NCBI RefSeq assembly: GCF_001517975.1 | Contig: NZ_KQ950181.1 | Location: forward strand, 372,060 to 436,059 | Source of the DNA: Thermobifida cellulosilytica TB100 | GTDB taxonomy: Bacteria > Actinomycetota > Actinomycetes > Streptosporangiales > Streptosporangiaceae | Direction of reading: 5' to 3' | DNA: 64,000 nucleotides | Part shown: positions 21,747 to 30,712 of the stretch, one piece after another | How the letters are laid out: each line of letters begins with the position of its first letter | Numbering within the stretch: position 1 is the stretch's first letter | Translations under genes and position numbers: made by a program | Notes under the pieces: model-generated | Database searches by the model: none | Seen by the model: only the letters and a program-made list of their open reading frames with translations | Told to the model about the DNA's origin: nothing

Positions 21747-22937
21747 TTGCCTGCCTCAGTGCCGAGAATTGCGCTGGACGCCGACGGCGGTGTCACCGAG
21801 AGCGACATCCACACCCTGGCTGCTCTGGGCCCCGTGGTCCGGCTCGACGTGATGGGGCTGGACGTGTGGGCCGTGACCGGATACGAGGAACTGCGGTCGC
21901 TCATGGCCGACCCCACGGTCAAACGCGGTGTCGAGCACTGGACCGCCGCGGCCCGGGGGGAGGTCCCCGCCGAGCACCCGTTGGTGAAGCTGGTCTCCAT
22001 GGGGTCGATGCTCAGCAAGAACCCGCCCGAGCACACCCGGTTGCGCCGCCTCGTCCAGCATGCGTTCACCGCCCGCCGGGTCGAGGGGCTGCGCCCTGCG
22101 GTGCACGACCTCACCCGGGCCTGCCTGGACCGGATCGACGCCACGCAGCCGTTCGACGTCGTCGCGGCCCTGGCCCACCCGGTGCCCACGGGGGTCATCG
22201 GCTCTCTGCTGGGCGTTCCCGAAGCGGACCGGCCCGCCCTGGACTCCCTGGTCACCCGGCTGCTGTCGGGCACCGACACCACGGTGCACGAGGAGCTGTA
22301 CGCCTACGTCGCGGACATGGTGGCGGCCAAACGGGAGAACCCGGACGACGGGCTGATCAGCGCCCTGCTGCGGGTCCACGACGAGGACGGCTCCACCCTG
22401 TCGGAGGAGGAGCTCGTCTGGACGTCGGTCCTGCTCGTCGACGCGGGATTCGAGACCACGGTCGGGCAGATCACCAACTCCGTCCGGCTGCTGCTGGAGC
22501 ATCCCGACCAGCTCGCCCTGGTCACCTCCGGCAAGGTGCCGTGGGAGCGGGCGGTGGAGGAGTGCCTGCGCCACAGCGCCTCGGTGGTGATGCTGCCGTT
22601 CTGCTTCCCCACCCGCGACTTGGAACTGGGCGGCCAGACCATCGGCGCGGGCGAGCCGGTGATGATGGTCTTCCTGGCGGCCAACCGCGACGTCCGGATC
22701 CACGCCCTCCCCGACTTCTTCGACGTCACCCGGTCCGACAGCCGCCACGTGGCGTTCGGGCACGGTCCCCACCACTGCCTGGGCGCTCCGTTGGCCCGGC
22801 TGGAACTCAACGTGGTGCTGCCCGAACTGTTCGCGCGCTTTCCCCGTCTGCGGCTGCTCGACAGCAGACCGGAGCCGGTCACAAGCCTGTTCGTGAACCG
22901 GCCCCGCGAACTGTGGGTGACCGCGGCCCCCGAGTGA
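21747..22937 (+). CDS. Cytochrome P450
   Basis: A soluble bacterial P450 of about 396 residues. Heme-binding motif FGHGPHHCLGAPLARLE with Cys344, ExxR as ECLR in the K helix, and I-helix LLVDAGFETTVGQ. TTG 21747 is preferred because AGAAGGAG lies six bases before it; GTG 21714 would add 11 residues. No ferredoxin or reductase is adjacent, so it would use partners from elsewhere, for instance those at 50-53 kb. It begins about 190 bp after CRISPR array 2 and marks the return to ordinary chromosomal sequence. Substrate unknown. Confidence 0.93.
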   Translation: MPASVPRIALDADGGVTESDIHTLAALGPVVRLDVMGLDVWAVTGYEELRSLMADPTVKRGVEHWTAAARGEVPAEHPLVKLVSMGSMLSKNPPEHTRLRRLVQHAFTARRVEGLRPAVHDLTRACLDRIDATQPFDVVAALAHPVPTGVIGSLLGVPEADRPALDSLVTRLLSGTDTTVHEELYAYVADMVAAKRENPDDGLISALLRVHDEDGSTLSEEELVWTSVLLVDAGFETTVGQITNSVRLLLEHPDQLALVTSGKVPWERAVEECLRHSASVVMLPFCFPTRDLELGGQTIGAGEPVMMVFLAANRDVRIHALPDFFDVTRSDSRHVAFGHGPHHCLGAPLARLELNVVLPELFARFPRLRLLDSRPEPVTSLFVNRPRELWVTAAPE

Positions 22938-23117
22938 GCCACGGCCGGGGCACCCACTCGGGCAGGACGACCGGCTCTCCCGAGGCCGCGCCAATGCGGC
23001 AGCCCGGTGGAGGGGGCGGGAGGCGTGCTGGCGTAGGGTCGGAGGCCGGGCCGGTCGGCGGCCGCATCCGCCGGAGTCCGAACCGCACCGTGATCCCCCA
23101 CCCCCGAGGAGACGGCG

Positions 23118-23768
23118 ATGCCGGTCATCTATCTCGTCCGCCACGGTCAGGCGTCCTTCGGCGCCGACGACTACGACGTGCTGTCCGACCTCGGCCGCCG
23201 CCAGGCGGAGGTGGTCGGCGCGGAGCTGGCCCGGCGCGGCCTGCGCTCCCCGCTGGTGGTGTGCGGGACCCTGCAGCGGCAGCGCGAGACGGCGGAGATC
23301 CTGATGAAGGCGGCCGGGCTGCCCGGGCGGCCCCGCACCGACGCCCGGTGGAACGAGTACGACCACGTCGCCCTGGTGGAGCGCTACGGGGGCGCGTCCG
23401 GGGCGGGGCCGGTGGACTCGCGCGTGATGCAGGTGCTGCTGGACCGGGCGCTGCGGGCGTGGATCGAGGACGACGCCGAGGACGGGTGGCGGCGGTTCGC
23501 CGCGCAGGTCGCCGGAGCGCTCGACGCGCTGGTGGCCGACCTCGGCCCCGGGCGCGACGCGGTCGTGGTCACCTCCGGCGGGGTGCTGGCCGCACTGTGC
23601 GCCGGTCTGCTGTCGGCGCCCGCGGAGGGGGTCGTGGCGCTCAACCGGGTCGCCGTCAACGCCGCCGTCACCACGCTGGCCGCGGGCGGCTCGGGGGTGA
23701 GCCTGCTGGCCTTCAACGACCACGCGCACTTCTCCGGTGAGCGGCGCGAGCTGCTCACCTACCGGTGA
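23118..23768 (+). CDS. Histidine phosphatase family protein (phosphoglycerate mutase-like)
   Basis: A 216-residue phosphatase with the catalytic RHG at residues 8-10 (VIYLVRHGQASFG), the second-site arginine region LVVCGTLQRQRETAEILM and a C-terminal VVVTSGGVLAAL in place of the more usual GH. ATG 23118 with GAGGAGACGGCG upstream. The substrate cannot be predicted; most such proteins act on small phosphate esters. It lies 180 bp after the P450 gene and is probably transcribed separately. Confidence 0.88.
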   Translation: MPVIYLVRHGQASFGADDYDVLSDLGRRQAEVVGAELARRGLRSPLVVCGTLQRQRETAEILMKAAGLPGRPRTDARWNEYDHVALVERYGGASGAGPVDSRVMQVLLDRALRAWIEDDAEDGWRRFAAQVAGALDALVADLGPGRDAVVVTSGGVLAALCAGLLSAPAEGVVALNRVAVNAAVTTLAAGGSGVSLLAFNDHAHFSGERRELLTYR

Positions 23769-23929
23769 CGTGCCGGTAGCGGTCCGGGGAAGGCGCGCCG
23801 GGCGAGGCGGGGCCGCCGCACGGCCGGGGAAGCGGGCGTCCTAGGGTTTCGGTGCTGCCCGGCGGCCGCCGCACCGCGGGGCCGCGAGGGGAGGGGCGGC
23901 GCAGACACGAAGAGAGGTGGGGTGATCGG

Positions 23930-24682
23930 ATGAGCGGTGTGCGCTGTGCCGTGGACGGAGGAGTCGCACGGATCACGCTCGCCCGTCCGGAGGCGTCGAA
24001 CTCCGTCGACATGGCGACCGCGCGGGCCTTCGGCGAGGCCGTCGACCAGGCCCGCGACCCGTCGGTCCGGGCGGTCCTCGTCACGGGCGAGGGGCCGCGG
24101 TTCTGTGCGGGCGGCGACGTGGCGTCGATGGCGGCGGCCGAGGACCGGTCGGCGTACCTGCACGAACTGGCCGCCGTCCTCGGCGGCGAGCTGCTGCGCC
24201 TGGCCGAGCTGGACAAGCCCGTGGTGGCCGCCGTGCACGGCGCCGTCGCCGGTGCCGGGCTCGCCTTCGTGCTCACCGCGGACCTGGTGGTCGCGGCGCG
24301 CTCCACCAGGTTCCTCATGGCCTACTCCGGGGTCGGCCTGACCCCCGACTGCGGGGTCTCCTACCTGCTGCCCCGGGCTGTCGGGCAGCAGCGCGCCCTG
24401 GAGATGGCCCTCCTCAACCGTGCGCTCACCGCGGCGGAGGCCCTGGAGTGGGGACTGGTCACGCAGGTCGTCGAGGACGACGAGGCGCTCGGCCGCGCCG
24501 AGGAGATCGCCGCGCGGCTCGCGGCAGGTCCGGCGTTCGCGCTCGGCCAGGCCAAGCGGCTGATCCGCGGCTCCTGGGAGACGACGCCGCAGCAGAGCGT
24601 CGCCGACGAGGCCGCGACGATCGGCCGTGCGATCACCACCGGGGACGCGGCCCGGCTGATCGACGCGTTCCTGCGGCGCTGA
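23930..24682 (+). CDS. Enoyl-CoA hydratase/isomerase family protein
   Basis: A 250-residue crotonase-fold protein. CoA-binding and oxyanion-hole stretches are FCAGGDVASMAA (about residues 61-72) and AAVHGAVAGAGLAFVLTADLV, read here in part; GLTPDCGVSYLLPRAVG follows. One catalytic glutamate position holds Asp in TPDCG, as in isomerase-like members, so the exact reaction is unclear. ATG 23930 follows GAGGTGGGGTGATCGG; longer readings upstream only translate arginine-rich non-coding sequence. Confidence 0.88.
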   Translation: MSGVRCAVDGGVARITLARPEASNSVDMATARAFGEAVDQARDPSVRAVLVTGEGPRFCAGGDVASMAAAEDRSAYLHELAAVLGGELLRLAELDKPVVAAVHGAVAGAGLAFVLTADLVVAARSTRFLMAYSGVGLTPDCGVSYLLPRAVGQQRALEMALLNRALTAAEALEWGLVTQVVEDDEALGRAEEIAARLAAGPAFALGQAKRLIRGSWETTPQQSVADEAATIGRAITTGDAARLIDAFLRR

Positions 24683-24773
24683 CCTCCCCGCCCGGTGTTC
24701 CGGTGCGCCCGGAACGCCGGGCGCACGCCGCCGCTAGGGTGGGCCGGACGGCCCCGAGCACGAGGAGGCGGAC

Positions 24774-25328
24774 GTGGCAGGTCAGAAGGAGCGCATGCTC
24801 GCCGGTGAGCCCTACATCGCCGACGACCCCGAACTGGCGGCCGACATGCTGCGCGCGGCCAGGCTGATGGAGCGGTTCAACGCCCCCGACGGCGGGGACG
24901 CCGAGGAGCGGCAGAAGGTCCTGCGGGAGCTGCTGGGCGAGGTCGGCGAGGGCGTGGTGGTCCGCCCGCCGCTGTACGTGGACTACGGCTACCAGATCAG
25001 CATCGGGCCGCGCACGTTCGTCAACTTCGGCGCGGTCATGCTGGACGTCGCGCGCATCCGCATCGGCGCTGACGTGCAGATCGGCCCCAACGTGCAGCTG
25101 CTCACCCCCACCCACCCGCTCGACCCCGAGCAGCGGCGGGCCAAGTGGGAGTCGGCCGAGCCGATCACCGTCGGCGACAACGTGTGGCTGGGCGGCGGGG
25201 TCATCGTCTGCCCCGGCGTGACCATCGGCGACGACACGGTGGTGGGTGCCGGATCGGTGGTCACCCGGGACCTTCCGCCCGGCGTGGTGGCGGTCGGCAA
25301 CCCGGCGCGCGTCGTCCGGGAGCTGTAG
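24774..25328 (+). CDS. Maltose/galactoside O-acetyltransferase-like protein
   Basis: A 184-residue hexapeptide-repeat acetyltransferase of the LacA/Maa type. The Maa N-terminal domain (ERMLAGEPYIADDPELAADM) is followed by left-handed beta-helix turns (YQISIGPRTFVNFGAVMLD, IRIGADVQIGPNVQLL) with TPTHPLD containing the catalytic His, and ends with VGDNVWLGGGVIVCPGVTIG. It transfers acetyl from acetyl-CoA to a sugar hydroxyl. The start is GTG 24774 with GAGGAGG upstream. Confidence 0.93.
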   Translation: MAGQKERMLAGEPYIADDPELAADMLRAARLMERFNAPDGGDAEERQKVLRELLGEVGEGVVVRPPLYVDYGYQISIGPRTFVNFGAVMLDVARIRIGADVQIGPNVQLLTPTHPLDPEQRRAKWESAEPITVGDNVWLGGGVIVCPGVTIGDDTVVGAGSVVTRDLPPGVVAVGNPARVVREL

Positions 25329-25369
25329 GCCGGTGCGGGGCGGCCGCGCCGCCGCCCCGCCAGAGCGGG

Positions 25370-25684
25370 TCAGTGCAGCAGCTTGAGGCCGACGATGCCG
25401 CTGACGATGAGCAGCAGGCAGCAGATCTTCGCCACGCTCACCGTCTCGCCGAGCCAGGCCATGCCGACGACGGCGGTGCCGACCGCGCCGACGCCCACCC
25501 ACACCGCGTAGCCGGTGCCCACCGGGATGGATCTCAGCGCCAGGGCCAGGCCGCCCATGCTCGCCGCCATGGCGACGAGGAAGACCAGCGAGGGCCACAG
25601 CCGGGTGAAGCCGCGTGACGCGGCCAGCGCGACCGCCCACACGGTTTCCATGAGTCCGGACAGGATGAGGATCAGCCAGGCCAT
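25370..25684 (-). CDS. gdx: Guanidinium exporter, SMR family (Gdx/SugE)
   Basis: A 104-residue small multidrug resistance protein with four membrane helices. Glu13 in LSGLMETVWAVAL is the coupling residue, and the ETVWA motif is typical of the Gdx (SugE) subfamily that exports guanidinium in exchange for protons. GTGYAVWVGVGAVGTAVVG forms helix 3. ATG 25684. The leader carries a guanidine-III riboswitch (25712-25752), so the substrate assignment is strong. Confidence 0.93.
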   Translation of the reverse strand: MAWLILILSGLMETVWAVALAASRGFTRLWPSLVFLVAMAASMGGLALALRSIPVGTGYAVWVGVGAVGTAVVGMAWLGETVSVAKICCLLLIVSGIVGLKLLH

Positions 25685-25711
25685 CTCCGCCTCCGAGTCG
25701 TAGGAAGTACC

Positions 25712-25752
25712 GCGCCGTCGTGTCCTGACCGGGTACGACGCACCTCGTCCGG
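25712..25752 (-). promoter_or_regulatory. Guanidine-III riboswitch
   Basis: Read on the minus strand, 41 bases just before the exporter gene begin CCGGACGAGGTGCG, continue TCGTACCCGGTCAGG and end ACACGACGGCGC. This matches the compact pseudoknot of the guanidine-III (ykkC-III) class, including the Thermobifida example used for structural work, as far as I recall it. Guanidinium binding is expected to expose the ribosome binding site 28 bases downstream and turn on export. Confidence 0.88.
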
Positions 25753-25857
25753 GGCCGAGGCCTGCGACCTCGCCGACGCACAGGATAACGGTGCCGGTCG
25801 GGCGGTGATTCCCCGGCGGCCCTTCGGGAGCCCCGCGCACGGGTGCACCGGGGGCGG

Positions 25858-27135
25858 TCAGGTGGCGCGGCCGGCCGCGACCCGGTGGTCGGGCAGCTCC
25901 ACGGCGTTGGCGGCGCGCTGGATGCCGCTGCCGAGCCGGCTGAGGACGGGAAGGCGTGCGGCGAGGCGCAGCATCTGGTCGCGCAGCCACAGGCGGGTGC
26001 GGGTGGTGGGGAGGAGGAAGCCGCCTCCGGAGGAGACGAGGGCCTGGTTCTGGGCGACGTAGGGGCGCATCCGGGCCTCGTAGCGGGGGAGCGCGGCGCG
26101 GTGGTCGCCGTCGGCGGCGGCGAGTTCGCAGGCGAGGACGTAGGCGTCGACCAGCGCCAGGCTGGTGCCCTGGCCGGACAGCGGGGAGGGGCAGTGCGCG
26201 GCGTCGCCGAGGAGCGCCACCCGCCCCCGCCACTAGCGGTCCATGCGGATCTGGCTGATGGAGTCGAAGTAGAAGTCCGGGGTGCTGCCGTCCAGCAGCC
26301 GCAGCGGCCTCGGCGTCTCCCAGCCCATGTCGGCGAAGACGGTCGGCAGGATCTGCTTCTGCGCGGAGGTGTCGCGGGGGCGAAGGGGAGCGGGGCACGG
26401 GAGGAGAACGCGAAGACCGCCTTGGCCTCCGGGTTCACCCCGGGGGCGGCCTCCTTTCCCGGGCGGGCGGTGCGACGCGGCCGGTGTGGGGAGCGGCGCT
26501 GTAGAGGCCGACGAGCCTGCCGGGGACGTTGTGCAGCACCACCTCGCGGTCCAGGCCCAGGTGGTTGGGCACGCCGAAGACGGAGAGGTAGCGCCCCAGG
26601 TCGTGGCGGAACCGCTCCTCGGGGCCGAAGGCGGTGCGGCGGACGGTGGAGTGCAGGTCGTCCGCGCCGACGACGAGGCCGAAGGTGCGCGGTGCGCCGC
26701 GTTCGAAGCCCACGCGCACCCCGTTGGCGGTCTCCTCCAGGGCGGTGACCGAGTCGTCGAAGACGTATTCGACGTCGTGTTCGGTCGCGGCGTACAGGAT
26801 GCGGCCGAGGTGGCCGCGCATCAGTTCGACGTCGCGCCTGTCGGTGTCGGCGCCGAACAGGGTGGTGTCGACGTCGACGCGGCGGCGTCCGGCGGAGTCG
26901 GCGACGGACATCCGGCGCAGGCCGGTGGCGGCGCGGCGGACCTGCGGCAGCAGGCCCATCCGGTCGACGACCTCGACGGCGGCGCCGCGGACGTCGACGG
27001 CGTAGCCGCCGTCGCGCAGGCGGGGGCGCGCTCGACGACGACGGGGGTGAAGCCGAACCGGTGCAGCCAGTAGGCGAGGGCGGGACCGGCGATGCTCGCC
27101 CCGCAGACGAGGACGGTGCGGTCGGCAGAGGACAT
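25858..27135 (-). pseudogene. Decayed FAD-dependent monooxygenase
   Basis: The pieces of one PHBH-type flavoprotein monooxygenase lie in different frames. [20 protein letters not shown] (FAD GxGxxG-type start from ATG 27135) is in one frame. [15 protein letters not shown] to VGLYSAAPHTG (26959-26470) is in another. ILPTVFADMGWETPRPL and RVALLGDAAHCPSPLSGQG (GD motif, 26370-26160) follow in a third. There are breaks near 27030, 26470 and 26400, and a TAG at 26233-26235 just before WRGRVALLGDAA. At least three frameshifts plus a stop mean no full-length product. Sequencing error in GC-rich DNA could explain some of these but hardly all. Confidence 0.8.
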
Positions 27136-27210
27136 GTCCTCCTCCTTTCTGGAGTGGCGGCCCGGGCGGGGCCGCGCCGTGGACCGCTCACCGTCCAGGG
27201 TGAGCGCTTT

Positions 27211-27247
27211 ACTTGCCGGTCGGCAAGTAAGTTACCGGCCGGCCGGT
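27211..27247. promoter_or_regulatory. Two adjacent palindromic operators, TetR type
   Basis: ACTTGCCGGTCGGCAAGT (27211-27228) has 8-bp arms around GT, and ACCGGCCGGCCGGT (27234-27247) is a perfect 14-bp palindrome. They lie between the decayed monooxygenase and the TetR gene at 27301 and are likely its operators, covering both divergent promoters. Confidence 0.65.
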
Positions 27248-27300
27248 TTTCGATAGGGTGGGGGCGAAGCGGTGAGGCTGCCGTGCGAGGAGGTGGGGGA

Positions 27301-27834
27301 GTGGTGAGGCAGCGCAACGACACCAGGGCGGAGATCCGTGCGGTCGCCCTGGAACTCTTCGCGGAGAAGGGGTTCGGCAAGACCAGCCTGCGCGAGATCG
27401 CCGATCGCCTCGGTATCACCAAAGCCGCGCTGTACTACCACTTCCCGGCCAAGACCGACCTGCTGCGGGAGCTGGTCCAGCCGTTGCTGGACGACGTCGC
27501 GGCGCTGCTCGACGCGGCCGAACGGGCCGACGAACGGGATCCCCGTGCTTTCCTGGGGGACTACTTCGACGCGATCTCCCGCAACCGCACCGTGTTCATG
27601 GTGCTGCTCAACGACATCGGGACACTGGAGGAACTCGGCCTCGTCACCGAGATCTTCGCCTGGCGCGGCCGGGTCCACGGTGTGCTGCTCGGTCCCGACC
27701 CCACCGCGGTGGACGAGGTCCGGGCGACGGTCGCCACGGGCGGCCTCCAGGACGCCGCGATCCTCGCGGCCGACCCCTCGCCCGAGGTGCGGCAGGCCGC
27801 CGTCGAGGCGGCCTGCCGGGCGCTGTCCTCCTGA
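27301..27834 (+). CDS. TetR-family regulator
   Basis: A 177-residue repressor. The N-terminal helix-turn-helix reads [20 protein letters not shown] and [20 protein letters not shown] (residues 11-50); the ligand domain follows. GTG 27301 or GTG 27304 is the start, preceded by GAGGAGGTGGGGGA. It is divergent from the pseudogenised monooxygenase it presumably controlled, with intact palindromes in between, so it may be an orphan regulator now. Confidence 0.9.
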   Translation: MVRQRNDTRAEIRAVALELFAEKGFGKTSLREIADRLGITKAALYYHFPAKTDLLRELVQPLLDDVAALLDAAERADERDPRAFLGDYFDAISRNRTVFMVLLNDIGTLEELGLVTEIFAWRGRVHGVLLGPDPTAVDEVRATVATGGLQDAAILAADPSPEVRQAAVEAACRALSS

Positions 27835-28196
27835 CTGCGGCCTCGACGCCCATCGCCTTCCGGGCCTGCCGAAGGGGCGCGGGGCGGCTGCCGGTGGTGC
27901 GCTGCCGCCCGCCGCGGACCCGTCCGGCGGCGGGGCTCTTGGGCGGGCTGCCGTGCCGTGCACGGGAGGGGCGCTGGTGCTCCACAGACGGGCGGGGTCT
28001 TTTGTCCGGGTCGGGGAACCGGTGCGGGGAGAAATGGCCGACAGGGGCGGGCGAGCGTTTTCCCGCGTGCGGACAATCGGTCTTCTGCACCATAAAGCGA
28101 AATTTCAACTACGGTTAATAGAATGGTGCGTAATGGCCGATGAGCGGCGGGGGCGAAGGTAGGGTTTTCCCGTGTTCTTGGGGTGAGGGGGAGACC
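27835..28196. other. Intergenic region with AT-rich promoter patch
   Basis: No gene seen in 362 bp. Around 28085-28135 the base composition drops to about half A+T (CATAAAGCGAAATTTCAAC, then TTAATAGAAT), in contrast with the flanks. This is probably the promoter of the TetR gene at 28197. No clear palindrome. Confidence 0.45.
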
Positions 28197-28943
28197 GTGA
28201 AAGAGGCAGACGCGCACGCGATCACCGACAGGTTCGTGATCCGACCGCCGCGTCAGGAGCGGAGCCGCAGGGCGTGGGCACGGGTCCTGGACGCCGGTGT
28301 CGCCCTGTTCGAGGAGGGCGGCTACGAGGCGTTCACCATCGCGGCCGTCTGCGAGCGGGCCAGAGTCGCCCCCCGGGCCATCTACGACCGGACTCCCAGC
28401 AAGGAGGTCCTCTTCGTCGCCGTCTACGAGTACCGGACCAGCCAGATCTGGGAGGAGCTGAGGGTCTTCGACGACGAGGAGCACTGGACCGGCCTCGACG
28501 CCCCCGAACTGATCGCGGCGCTCTTCGGCGAGCTCGCTGCCGTCCTCCGGCGCCACGAGGCGTTCCTGAGGGCGCTCATGACCGTCTCACCCGCCGGTAA
28601 CACCAGGGTCTACCAGCAGGCCCGCCGCCACACCGCCCAGCTCGCCGAGAAGATCGTCGGCCTGCTCCTCTCGGCCGGGCCGCACATCGCCCACCCCGAC
28701 CCGGAGACGGCCGTGCGGGTGTGCTTCAACGCCGTCTACTCCGCCCTGGTCACCCGCATCGGCTGCGGGAAGGACCTCATCCTGTCGGTTCCGGACCACG
28801 ACGTCTTCGTCGGCCAGCTCGTCGAGATGGCCGCGCGCTACCTGCTCGGCAGCGCAGCCGACACGGCCCGCTCCGCCGGACCGGACCCGGGCGACGGCAC
28901 CGGTCCGGCGGAGCGGCCGGTCAGGCCGGAGGCCGCCAACTGA
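28197..28943 (+). CDS. TetR-family regulator
   Basis: A 248-residue regulator. The helix-turn-helix is RRAWARVLDAGVALFEEGGY followed by FTIAAVCERARVAPRAIYDR (about residues 24-64), which has Arg-Ala-Ile-Tyr where most TetR proteins have an LYxHF recognition helix. GTG 28197 has GAGGGGGAG just upstream; a start at 28140 would add an unlikely segment. The 3' end overlaps the convergent monooxygenase gene by 23 bp. Confidence 0.88.
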   Translation: MKEADAHAITDRFVIRPPRQERSRRAWARVLDAGVALFEEGGYEAFTIAAVCERARVAPRAIYDRTPSKEVLFVAVYEYRTSQIWEELRVFDDEEHWTGLDAPELIAALFGELAAVLRRHEAFLRALMTVSPAGNTRVYQQARRHTAQLAEKIVGLLLSAGPHIAHPDPETAVRVCFNAVYSALVTRIGCGKDLILSVPDHDVFVGQLVEMAARYLLGSAADTARSAGPDPGDGTGPAERPVRPEAAN

Positions 28944-30051
28944 GGATCTCGTCCGCGGTGGTGAGCATCAGATCCGGGTTGATCCGTCCGCCCAGCGCCA
29001 TCGCCGCCTCCCGCAGCCGCACCGCCAGCGGGTTGCGCAGCTTCGTGATCCGGCAGACCGAGTCGGACGCCTTGACCACCGTGGTGGTGCGGGGCAGGCG
29101 GGCGGCGGTGTAGGCGGCCAGGCCGTCCGGCCGGTCGGCCAGGTGGGCGAGCACGACCGCGTCCTCGATCGCCTGGCAGGCACCCTGCCCGAGGTAGGGC
29201 GTCATGGCGTGCGCGGCGTCGCCGAGCAGCGCGATCCTGCCCCGGTGGAACGCGGGCAGCGGGGTGGCCAGCGAGTACAGGTCGGTGCGCAGCACGCTCC
29301 CCGCCTCGGCGGCCTCGAGCAGTCGGGGGATCGGGTCGTGCCAGTCGCCGAACAGGCGCAGCAGCTCGGATCGCTCGTCGTCGGCACGGCCGCCCGCGGG
29401 CACGGTGTCGGTGCCGTAGCAGTACGCCAGGCCGTCGGCGAGCGGCACCACACCGAAGACCCGCCCCCGCCCCCAGGTCTCGGAGGCCGGGCAGGACAGG
29501 CCATCGCGCGGGACCAGCAGCCGCCAGCTCGTCACGCCCGAGTAGAGGGGGCCGGGGTGGTCGGGGAACAGGGAGTGGTGGATCGCGGAGTGGATGCCGT
29601 CGGCGGCCACCACCAGGTCGGCGGTCACCTCGCCCGCGCCGGTGGCCACCCGTCCGGTGTCGGGGTCGGCCGAGTGGACCGCGGTGCCCAGCCGCAGTGT
29701 GCCGGGGGCGAGCCGGGAGGCGAGCAGGTCGACGAGGGCGGCGCGGGTCAGCAGCACCACCGAGTCGCCGTAGCGCGCCGCGGCCGTCTCCTCGGTGGTG
29801 CGGATCAGCCAGCGCCCGTCCTGTCTGCGGATCCCGCCCTCCCCCTTGAGGGCCGACAGCTCGCGCACCGCGTCGCCGACGCCGAGGACGTCCAGGGCCT
29901 TCAGGGCGTTGGCGGCCACGGTCAGCCCTGAACCGATCGGGTCCAGCGACGGGGCGCGTTCGTAGACGGCCACCTCCCAGCCCCGCTGCTGCAACGCCAG
30001 CGCCGCTGTCAGGCCGCCGATGCCGCCGCCGATCACCACTGCGTGGGACAT
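28921..30051 (-). CDS. FAD-dependent monooxygenase (PHBH fold)
   Basis: An intact 376-residue flavoprotein hydroxylase. VVIGGGIGGLTAALALQQRG (residues 5-24) binds the FAD ADP part, DLVVAADGIHSAIH is the DG motif, and RIALLGDAAHAMTPYLGQGA is the GD motif. Such enzymes hydroxylate aromatic or polyketide substrates with NAD(P)H and oxygen. ATG 30051. Three operator-like palindromes separate it from the divergent TetR gene at 30125, its likely repressor. Confidence 0.93.
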   Translation of the reverse strand: MSHAVVIGGGIGGLTAALALQQRGWEVAVYERAPSLDPIGSGLTVAANALKALDVLGVGDAVRELSALKGEGGIRRQDGRWLIRTTEETAAARYGDSVVLLTRAALVDLLASRLAPGTLRLGTAVHSADPDTGRVATGAGEVTADLVVAADGIHSAIHHSLFPDHPGPLYSGVTSWRLLVPRDGLSCPASETWGRGRVFGVVPLADGLAYCYGTDTVPAGGRADDERSELLRLFGDWHDPIPRLLEAAEAGSVLRTDLYSLATPLPAFHRGRIALLGDAAHAMTPYLGQGACQAIEDAVVLAHLADRPDGLAAYTAARLPRTTTVVKASDSVCRITKLRNPLAVRLREAAMALGGRINPDLMLTTADEILSWRPPA

Positions 30052-30063
30052 GCCCCCTCCTTC

Positions 30064-30115
30064 ACTACGTCTGTAGTGAAATTTACTACAGGCGTAGTTT
30101 CACTGCAACTGTAGT
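30064..30115. promoter_or_regulatory. Three ACTAC-N4-GTAGT operators
   Basis: ACTACGTCTGTAGT (30064-30077, extended to 10-bp arms plus two outer bases), ACTACAGGCGTAGT (30085-30098) and the variant ACTGCAACTGTAGT (30102-30115) have the same arms and 4-bp spacing. Centres are 21 and 17 bp apart. They fill the whole gap between the divergent monooxygenase and TetR genes and should control both. Confidence 0.8.
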
Positions 30116-30124
30116 ATCCCTGGT

Positions 30125-30712
30125 GTGAAGCGAGCCGAAGTCATCGCGGAGGCGGCCGTCGCGCTGCTGGCCGAACGGGGGATGCGCGGACTCACCCACC
30201 GCGCGGTGGACGAGGCCGCGGGCCTGCCGCCGGGGTCCACCTCCAACCTGGCCCGCACCCGTGCCGCCCTGCTCGAACTCGCCCTGGAGCACCTCACCGA
30301 GCAGGAGGCCGCCCTGTTCGCGCCCATGACGGCGGCGGGCCCGCCCCGGGGGGCCGAGGAGCTCGTCGAGCTGATGGCGCGCCTGGCCCACCTCCAGTTG
30401 ACCGAGGGCCGGGAGCGCACCGTCGCCCGCTACGAGCTGGCGCTGGAGGCCACCCGCCGCCCCGAGCTGCGCGCGATCTACGACCGGGCCGGGCAGCGCT
30501 TCCGGGAGGCCGCCGTCGCCGTGCTCGCCGCTGCGGGCTCTCCCGACCCGCTGCGGCACGGCCACCGGCTCGTGGCGTTCGCCGAGGGCCTCATGTTCGA
30601 CGCGATCGTCGGCGCGGGAAGCGAGCCGACGCTGGACGAGCTGCGCACGTGCCTGCGGGAGCTGCTCGACGGGATGCTCGGTCGGCCGGACGCCGCCGAC
30701 CGACCGCGGTGA
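30125..30712 (+). CDS. TetR-family regulator
   Basis: A 195-residue regulator from GTG 30125. The helix-turn-helix is AEAAVALLAERGMRGLTHR followed by VDEAAGLPPGSTSNLARTR (residues 8-46), a form often found in actinomycete repressors of flavin enzymes. The GTG lies ten bases after the last operator half-site, so the mRNA may be leaderless or nearly so. Confidence 0.9.
   Translation: MKRAEVIAEAAVALLAERGMRGLTHRAVDEAAGLPPGSTSNLARTRAALLELALEHLTEQEAALFAPMTAAGPPRGAEELVELMARLAHLQLTEGRERTVARYELALEATRRPELRAIYDRAGQRFREAAVAVLAAAGSPDPLRHGHRLVAFAEGLMFDAIVGAGSEPTLDELRTCLRELLDGMLGRPDAADRPR

Noticed and set aside
24633-27422. Minus-strand frame of 929 codons across four genes
   Set aside because: It is antisense or out of frame to the hydratase, acetyltransferase and SMR genes and only briefly coincides with the decayed monooxygenase.
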